From an uncultured Alistipes sp. (GTDB taxonomy: Bacteria > Bacteroidota > Bacteroidia > Bacteroidales > Rikenellaceae): a DNA stretch of 64,000 nucleotides. Both the position numbers and the translations under genes were made by a program. Shown in pieces: positions 59,618 to 64,000 of the stretch. Where the stretch lies: positions 1-64,000 of the forward strand of contig CAJTIY010000001.1 in NCBI GenBank assembly GCA_910576555.1. Reading direction: 5' to 3'. Position 1 is the first letter of the stretch; each line of letters begins with the position of its first letter. The notes under the pieces are model-generated. The model was not told the DNA's origin. It saw nothing but the letters and a program-made list of their open reading frames with translations, and searched no databases.

Positions 59618-59810
59618 CGTATTCGTCTTTTTGCGACCGTACGCCCTCTGCGAATTTGCCGCGGACCTGCGTGTGTCGCGTGTGATTAATCGGAAACAAA
59701 GGTAACGAAAACTTTCGATTCGCAGGCCTGAACAATCGTATTCGGCACTGAAAAAGCGCCCCGCACTGCGGCGGCAGCTCCCCGCGCTCCTCGGAACGCT
59801 GAAAAAACGC

Positions 59811-59818
59811 TATCTTTG
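59811..59818 (+). promoter_or_regulatory. -7 box of ybaK
   Basis: TATCTTTG, perfect box, with no TTGC at 19 bases upstream. The leader to ATG 59875 is about 50 nt. Confidence 0.5.
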
Positions 59819-59874
59819 CCGCTGCGGATCCGTGCGGCAGCTTCTTGGCACCGGAGCGGCCGCGCACGACGGAT

Positions 59875-60369
59875 ATGGCACACGCGAAAATCGAAAAAAC
59901 CAATGCGGCCCGGCTGCTCGACCGGGCGAAGATTCCCTACGAACTGATTCCCTACCGGGTGGACGAGACGCACCTCGCGGCGACGCATGTCGCCGAGCAA
60001 CTGGGCGAACCGATCGAGCGGGTGTTCAAGACGCTCGTGCTGAAGGGCGACCGCACGGGACATTTCGTCTGCGTCGTGCCGGGCGATCACGAAGTCGACC
60101 TGAAGGCGGCGGCGAAGGTGTCGGGCAACAAGAAAGCCGACCTGATTCCGATGAAGGAGCTGCTGGCCACGACGGGATACATCCGGGGCGGCTGCTCGCC
60201 CATCGGCATGAAGAAACCCTTTCCGATCTTTTTCCACGCCACGGCGCCCGAATACCCCTTCATATATATCAGCGCCGGGGTGCGGGGCCTCCAGATCCGG
60301 ATCGCACCGACCGAGTTGATCGCCTTCGTCCGGGGCACGGTGGCTCCTGTCAGCCGACCGATGGAGTAG
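59875..60369 (+). CDS. ybaK: Cys-tRNA(Pro)/Cys-tRNA(Cys) deacylase YbaK
   Basis: 164 residues of the YbaK/EbsC trans-editing family, which removes Cys mischarged on tRNA-Pro. VFKTLVLKGDRTGHFVCVVPGDHEVDLKAAAKVSGNKKADLI spans about 50-91 and carries the conserved catalytic Lys (FKTLV). GYIRGGCSPIGMKKPFPIF (about 101-119) is the conserved GG-x-S-PxG block. The C-terminal strand SAGVRGLQIRIAPTEL is typical. ATG 59875 (MAHAKIEKTNAARLLD) was chosen over ATG 59845 from family alignment and the promoter distance. Convergent with the nucleotidyltransferase gene. Confidence 0.93.
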   Translation: MAHAKIEKTNAARLLDRAKIPYELIPYRVDETHLAATHVAEQLGEPIERVFKTLVLKGDRTGHFVCVVPGDHEVDLKAAAKVSGNKKADLIPMKELLATTGYIRGGCSPIGMKKPFPIFFHATAPEYPFIYISAGVRGLQIRIAPTELIAFVRGTVAPVSRPME

Positions 60370-60396
60370 CGGGCGGACGTCACCCCCCCCCGTGGA

Positions 60397-61515
60397 TCAG
60401 TGGCGCAGCGAGGCGGGTTTGAGCAGGTGGCTGCGCAGCTGGACGAAGAAGGTCCTCAAGAGTCCTTCGCGATAAACGATGCGGTGCTTCCAGCGATTGG
60501 CCCACCAGCGGCGGGTCCGAAAGATGAGCCCGCGCAGGAGCCCGATCTTCGGGGGTATTTCGCCGAAGCGGGGAGCGAGGATGTCGCCCAGCACGCGCCG
60601 TTCGAGTGCGGGATCGCGCGGTACGGGCGGCACGCAGGCAGCCTCCATCCCCAGCAGGTCGGTCGCCAGCGCGTTCATGCAGTGCAGGAAGCGGTGCATG
60701 TTCATCTCGCACGCCGTGCGTTCCAGCTGCTCCCAGTCCGTCCGGTCGCCGTAACGCTCGGCGAAGAGCATCCAGTCGAGCAGGTGCCGCACGCCGATCT
60801 CGGCCGCTGCGAAGTGCGCCGCGGCGTGACGCAGCAGGAACAGCGCGTTGAAGTCGGCGGACGGCAGAACGACCGTCGCGCCTTCGACGTCGATCTCCTC
60901 GCCGTGCTGCGCCGCATAGAGGCGGAGCATGCGTTCCAGCTGCCGGTTCGAGGGGTGGGCGTGGACGTTCAGGAAGTCGTAGTGGTTCTCGACCATCACC
61001 CCGTCGATGCGGAATACGGTGTGGAGGTGTTTCTCCTCGTCGATCGCGATCCCCTTTTCGCGGCGCAGCAAGGCGTCGGCCTCCTGCTGCCGGCCGTAGA
61101 GCCAGATGTCGATATCGCCGCAGGGCCGGTGCTCGGGCACCGGGTAGCAGAGGCTCAAGCCGTAGCCCTTGAGCAGCATGGTACGGATGCCGTGCTGTGC
61201 GTAGAATGCCGCGAGGCGGCCGATCGTACGCCGCTGCCGCGCGTAGCGGCGTTCGTCCTGCGCGGTGTTGAAGCTCCAGCCGATGCGCAGCTCGCGCGGC
61301 GGTGCCCCGTCGGCGGGCAGGCCGCCCGCCTCTTCGAGCAGCCGCAGTCCGTCCCATGCGATCCCCAGCACGCCCTGCGCCGCGGCGAGGCGGTAGAGTG
61401 CTTGCCATGCCGCCGCCGGAAGGCCGGCGAAGGCTTCGTCGGCCGGGCGGGGACGTCCGAGCGCCCGGCGCAGCAGCAGGAACAGCGCTTCGCGCACCGC
61501 GCTATTTTCCGCCAT
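60397..61515 (-). CDS. Nucleotidyltransferase-family protein at the end of the rfb operon
   Basis: 372 residues of the NTP_transf_5 (PF14907) nucleotidyltransferase family. LLKGYGLSLCYPVPEHRPCGDIDIWL (about 107-132) contains the GDID catalytic pair expected for metal-dependent nucleotidyl transfer. DWMLFAERYGDRTDWEQLER (about 244-263) is the usual helical region after it. It ends with a basic segment (RRWWANRWKHRIVYREGLLRTFF). The start is ambiguous: ATG 61515, 61527 and 61539 are in frame and all overlap the rfbB stop, so the genes are coupled. These proteins are common in capsule and O-antigen loci, but their acceptor is not known. Confidence 0.72.
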   Translation of the reverse strand: MAENSAVREALFLLLRRALGRPRPADEAFAGLPAAAWQALYRLAAAQGVLGIAWDGLRLLEEAGGLPADGAPPRELRIGWSFNTAQDERRYARQRRTIGRLAAFYAQHGIRTMLLKGYGLSLCYPVPEHRPCGDIDIWLYGRQQEADALLRREKGIAIDEEKHLHTVFRIDGVMVENHYDFLNVHAHPSNRQLERMLRLYAAQHGEEIDVEGATVVLPSADFNALFLLRHAAAHFAAAEIGVRHLLDWMLFAERYGDRTDWEQLERTACEMNMHRFLHCMNALATDLLGMEAACVPPVPRDPALERRVLGDILAPRFGEIPPKIGLLRGLIFRTRRWWANRWKHRIVYREGLLRTFFVQLRSHLLKPASLRH

Positions 61516-62560
61516 ACATCGAGTCATAGTATCGTTCATAGGTTCCGTCGACGATAGCGTCCATCCATGCCTGATTGGCGAGGTACCAGCGGACCGTCCG
61601 CTCGATGCCCTCCTCGAAACGCAGCGAGGGGCGCCAGCCCAGCTCTTCGCGGATCTTCGTCGCGTCGATGGCGTAGCGCAGGTCGTGGCCTGCACGGTCG
61701 GCGACGAAGTCGATCAGGTGCTCCGAAGCGCCTTCGGAACGCCCCAGCTGCCGGTCGACGGTCCGCACGAGCAGCCGCACGAGGTCGATGTTGCGGCGCT
61801 CGTCGTCGCCGCCGATGTTGTAGGTCTCGCCCGCACGACCTTCGTGGAAGACGAGGTCGAGCGCCCGGGCGTGGTCCTCGACGTAGAGCCAGTCGCGTAC
61901 GTTCTCGCCGCGGCCGTAGACGGGGAGCCGGCGGCTGATGCGTATGTTGTTGATGAATAGCGGGATGAGTTTTTCCGGAAACTGATAGGGGCCGTAGTTG
62001 TTCGAGCAGTTGGTGATGATGGTCGGCATGCCGTAGGTGTCGTGGAACGCCTGCACGAAGTGGTCGGAGGAGGCTTTCGAGGCCGAGTAGGGCGAGTGGG
62101 GGTCGTAGGGCGTCGTCTCGCTGAAGGGGGCGTCGCCGGCACCGAGCGCTCCGTAGACCTCGTCGGTCGAGACATGGTGGAACCGCTTGCCCTCCCACGC
62201 CCCGTTCCAATGCTCTTTGGCGGCCTGCAGCAGCGTGAGCGTGCCGAGCACGTTGGTGCGCGCGAAGGTGAAGGGATCGCGGATCGAGCGGTCGACATGG
62301 CTCTCGGCCGCCAGATGGATCACCCCGTCGATGTCGTAGCGGCGGAATACGGCGCGCACGGCCTCGACGTCGCAGACGTCGCCGCGCTCGAACGCATAGT
62401 TTGGCGCCCCTTCCGTGTCGCGCAGGTTGGCCGGATTCCCGGCATAGGTGAGTTTGTCGAAGTTGACGATCCGGTAGTCGGGATACCGGGCTACGAGGCG
62501 CCGCACGAGGTGCGAGCCGATGAATCCGGCACCGCCGGTGACGAGTATGCTGCGTTTCAT
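61502..62560 (-). CDS. rfbB: dTDP-glucose 4,6-dehydratase
   Basis: 352-residue extended SDR enzyme, second step of dTDP-L-rhamnose synthesis. VTGGAGFIGSHLVRRL (7-22) is the NAD-binding loop. HLAAESHVDRSI (about 81-92) and VSTDEVYGAL (about 128-137) give the Thr-Asp-Glu catalytic triad typical of RfbB. PYSASKASSD (about 157-166) carries the catalytic Tyr-x-x-x-Lys. RENVRDWLYVEDHARAL-type sequence (GRGENVRDWLYVEDH) is the sugar-nucleotide site. It begins one base after the rfbD stop and overlaps the nucleotidyltransferase. Confidence 0.97.
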   Translation of the reverse strand: MKRSILVTGGAGFIGSHLVRRLVARYPDYRIVNFDKLTYAGNPANLRDTEGAPNYAFERGDVCDVEAVRAVFRRYDIDGVIHLAAESHVDRSIRDPFTFARTNVLGTLTLLQAAKEHWNGAWEGKRFHHVSTDEVYGALGAGDAPFSETTPYDPHSPYSASKASSDHFVQAFHDTYGMPTIITNCSNNYGPYQFPEKLIPLFINNIRISRRLPVYGRGENVRDWLYVEDHARALDLVFHEGRAGETYNIGGDDERRNIDLVRLLVRTVDRQLGRSEGASEHLIDFVADRAGHDLRYAIDATKIREELGWRPSLRFEEGIERTVRWYLANQAWMDAIVDGTYERYYDSMYGGK

Positions 62561-62561
62561 C

Positions 62562-63437
62562 CTATCGTTCGTTGCAGTTGTAGATACGGTGGAGGCAGTA
62601 GCGCATCGATTCGCGCCAGTGGGGAATCTCGATGCCGAACGTGCGCTTGAGTTTCGACTTGTCGAGCACCGAGTAGGCCGGGCGGCGGGCCGCCGTGGGG
62701 TAGTCGGCCGTGCGGCAGGGTTCGATCCGGCATTTGTCGTGCCCGACCGCCGCCGCGATCTCCACGGCGAAGTCGTACCACGAGCAGGCGCCCTCGTCGG
62801 AGAAGTGGTAGGTGCCCTCGTTGCCGGCATACAGCCCCTTTTCGACGATCGAGAAGATCGCCAGCGCGAGGTCGCCCGCATAGGTCGGCGTGCCGGTCTG
62901 GTCGAAGACCACGTTCAGGCGCTCGCGTTCGGCCGTCAGGCGCAGCATCGTCTTCAGAAAGTTGTGCCCGTACTCGGAATAGAGCCATGACGTGCGCAGG
63001 ATCAGGTGCTTGCACCCCGAAGCGCGGATCGCCTCCTCGCCGGCCAGCTTCGTGCGGCCGTAGACGCTTTGCGGCGCCGCGTGCGACTCCTCGGTGTAGG
63101 GCTCCGGCGAGGCGCCGTCGAAGACGTAGTCCGTCGAGATGTGGATGAGCGTAGCGTCCGCCTCGCGCACCGCGGCAGCCAGCACTCCCGCTGCCTCGCG
63201 GTTGAGTCGGTCGGCCGCGGCCTCTTCGCGCTCGGCGCGTTCGACGTCGGTGTAGGCCGCGCAGTTGACCACGACGTCGATGCGGCGCTCCGCCATCGTG
63301 CGGCGAATCGCCCCGGCATCGGTGATGTCGAGCTCGGCGGCATCCGTAAAGAGGTAGTCGTTGGAGGCCGCGCTGCCCAGTCGGCGCATCTCGCTGCCCA
63401 GCTGTCCGCTGGCTCCGGTGACCAAAACGTTAAGCAT
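62562..63437 (-). CDS. rfbD: dTDP-4-dehydrorhamnose reductase
   Basis: 291 residues, last step of dTDP-L-rhamnose synthesis, NAD(P)H-dependent. VTGASGQLGSEMRRL (6-20) is the dinucleotide loop. VVNCAAYTDVERAE (about 56-69) and HISTDYVFDG (about 99-108) contain the Thr-Asp-Tyr element. VYGRTKLAGEEAI (about 125-137) carries the catalytic Tyr-x-x-x-Lys. RTSWLYSEYGHNFLKTML and VFDQTGTPTYAGDLA are further RfbD hallmarks. Its start overlaps the rfbC stop by eight bases. Confidence 0.97.
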   Translation of the reverse strand: MLNVLVTGASGQLGSEMRRLGSAASNDYLFTDAAELDITDAGAIRRTMAERRIDVVVNCAAYTDVERAEREEAAADRLNREAAGVLAAAVREADATLIHISTDYVFDGASPEPYTEESHAAPQSVYGRTKLAGEEAIRASGCKHLILRTSWLYSEYGHNFLKTMLRLTAERERLNVVFDQTGTPTYAGDLALAIFSIVEKGLYAGNEGTYHFSDEGACSWYDFAVEIAAAVGHDKCRIEPCRTADYPTAARRPAYSVLDKSKLKRTFGIEIPHWRESMRYCLHRIYNCNER

Positions 63438-64000
63438 AGTAGTCTGTCTTATAATCGAAAAGTTCCGCGGCCTCCGCCAGCGGCGGATAGCGGCCGTCCT
63501 TGTCCGAGAGCAGTATCTCCCCGGGGGCGAGCCCCCAGTTGATGCCTATCTGCGGGTCGTTCCAAGCGATGCCGCCCTCCGACGCGGGCGCGTAGGGACG
63601 GTCGCACTTATATTGGAACAGCGCCTCATCGCTCAATACGGCGAAGCCGTGGGCGAAGCCGCGGGGGATGAAGAGCTGGCGGCGGTTCGCGTCGGAGAGC
63701 TCCACGGCGACGTGGCGTCCGAACGTGGGCGAGCCGCGGCGGATGTCGACCGCGACGTCGAGCACCCGGCCCCGCACCGCACGCACGAGCTTCGACTGGG
63801 CGTGGTCGCCTTTCTGGAAGTGAAGCCCCCGCACCACGCCGCGGCGCGACAGCGATTCGTTGTCCTGCACGAAGCGCACCGGCCGCACCAGCGCGTCGAA
63901 ATCACGTTGCGCGTAACTCTCGAAGAAATACCCGCGCACATCGCCGAATACCTCGGGCTCGAGGATCACGACGCCCTCGATGTCGGTTGCGATCGCTTTC
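63430..64000 (-). CDS. rfbC: dTDP-4-dehydrorhamnose 3,5-epimerase (start codon cut by window edge)
   Basis: Cupin-fold epimerase, third step of dTDP-L-rhamnose synthesis. The first in-window codons on the minus strand read KAIATDIEGVVILEPEVFGD, so base 64000 is the last base of the initiator ATG and only two bases are missing. An internal ATG (63969) begins too late and would lose the conserved N-terminal strand. RGYFFESYAQRDFDAL (about 22-37), VQDNESLSRRGVVRGLHFQ (about 44-62, catalytic His in GLHFQ), and FIPRGFAHGFAVLSDEALFQYKCD (about 109-132) are typical. Operon order rfbC, rfbD, rfbB suggests that rfbA lies just outside the window. Confidence 0.95.
   Translation of the reverse strand, partial: KAIATDIEGVVILEPEVFGDVRGYFFESYAQRDFDALVRPVRFVQDNESLSRRGVVRGLHFQKGDHAQSKLVRAVRGRVLDVAVDIRRGSPTFGRHVAVELSDANRRQLFIPRGFAHGFAVLSDEALFQYKCDRPYAPASEGGIAWNDPQIGINWGLAPGEILLSDKDGRYPPLAEAAELFDYKTDYYA

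Noticed and set aside
60383..60391. Run of nine C near the nucleotidyltransferase gene, considered as a second phase-variation tract
   Set aside because: It lies downstream of the stop codon (60397-60399 on the minus strand) in intergenic DNA, so slippage would not change a protein.

Overview
The window looks like a core-genome stretch of a GC-rich member of the Bacteroidota, most likely order Bacteroidales and close to Alistipes (Rikenellaceae); the genus is an inference. Three things support this. Upstream regions carry the Bacteroidota -7 promoter box TAnnTTTG instead of a sigma70 -10 box. Shine-Dalgarno sequences are mostly absent. The gene families are typical of gut Bacteroidales: M64 peptidase, PorT-like barrel, GH84 hexosaminidase, golvesin-domain amidase, Nudix-type sugar regulator and a SIMPL protein. 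No rRNA, CRISPR array, insertion sequence or prophage was seen. One tRNA gene is present.

Layout. 1-2202: end of an M64 metallopeptidase, a possible small RNA unit, and a Cu/Zn efflux permease. 2376-7217: an AraC regulator followed by a redox/hydrolase group (Fe-alcohol dehydrogenase, FMN oxidoreductase, carboxymuconolactone decarboxylase-cupin fusion, alpha/beta hydrolase lipoprotein). 7341-13613: YhiM-like membrane protein, HAD phosphatase, AI-2E-family permease, biotin-dependent carboxyltransferase, MscL and an ion channel. 13990-17806: tRNA-Met, der GTPase and a CPA2 antiporter. 17944-20321: a complete MvaI-like type II restriction-modification (RM) system with its own controller gene. 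20435-26926: MFS transporter, outer-membrane barrel, PhoH, pepD, lipid kinase, a small lipoprotein and a YjbR/MmcQ-type protein. 27006-32432: a xylose catabolic operon (Nudix regulator, xylB, xylA, xylE) with two candidate operators. 32530-37579: galM, gltX, a small membrane protein, a SIMPL protein and ychF. 37816-43198: an operon of an acidic low-complexity protein, rsmI, a DUF389 membrane protein, a lipid A-type acyltransferase and a glycosyltransferase. 43386-50620: GH84 enzyme, glnS, a frameshifted membrane-protein gene with a ten-base G run, a SpoU methyltransferase and panB. 50990-59617: two BASS-type transporters, a sodium symporter overlapping a large cell-wall amidase, a YqeY protein, a DUF486 protein and a HAD phosphatase. 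59875-64000: ybaK and the dTDP-rhamnose operon rfbC-rfbD-rfbB plus a nucleotidyltransferase.

The most interesting observations are these. (1) The MvaI-like RM genes coincide with an almost complete absence of CCWGG, the MvaI site, from the window: I found only two copies by eye, while CCSGG is common. (2) A G10 tract breaks an outer-membrane-type gene exactly where loss of one G, or gain of two, would repair it; this suggests phase variation or a sequencing error. (3) A promoter and a strong terminator enclose a structured segment of about 210 nt with no convincing gene. (4) At least eight promoters share TTGC, exactly 19 bases, then TAnnTT(T/C)G. (5) Two repeated operator-like sites lie upstream of the Nudix-regulated xylose operon.

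All calls come from reading the sequence and from family knowledge. No database search was run.
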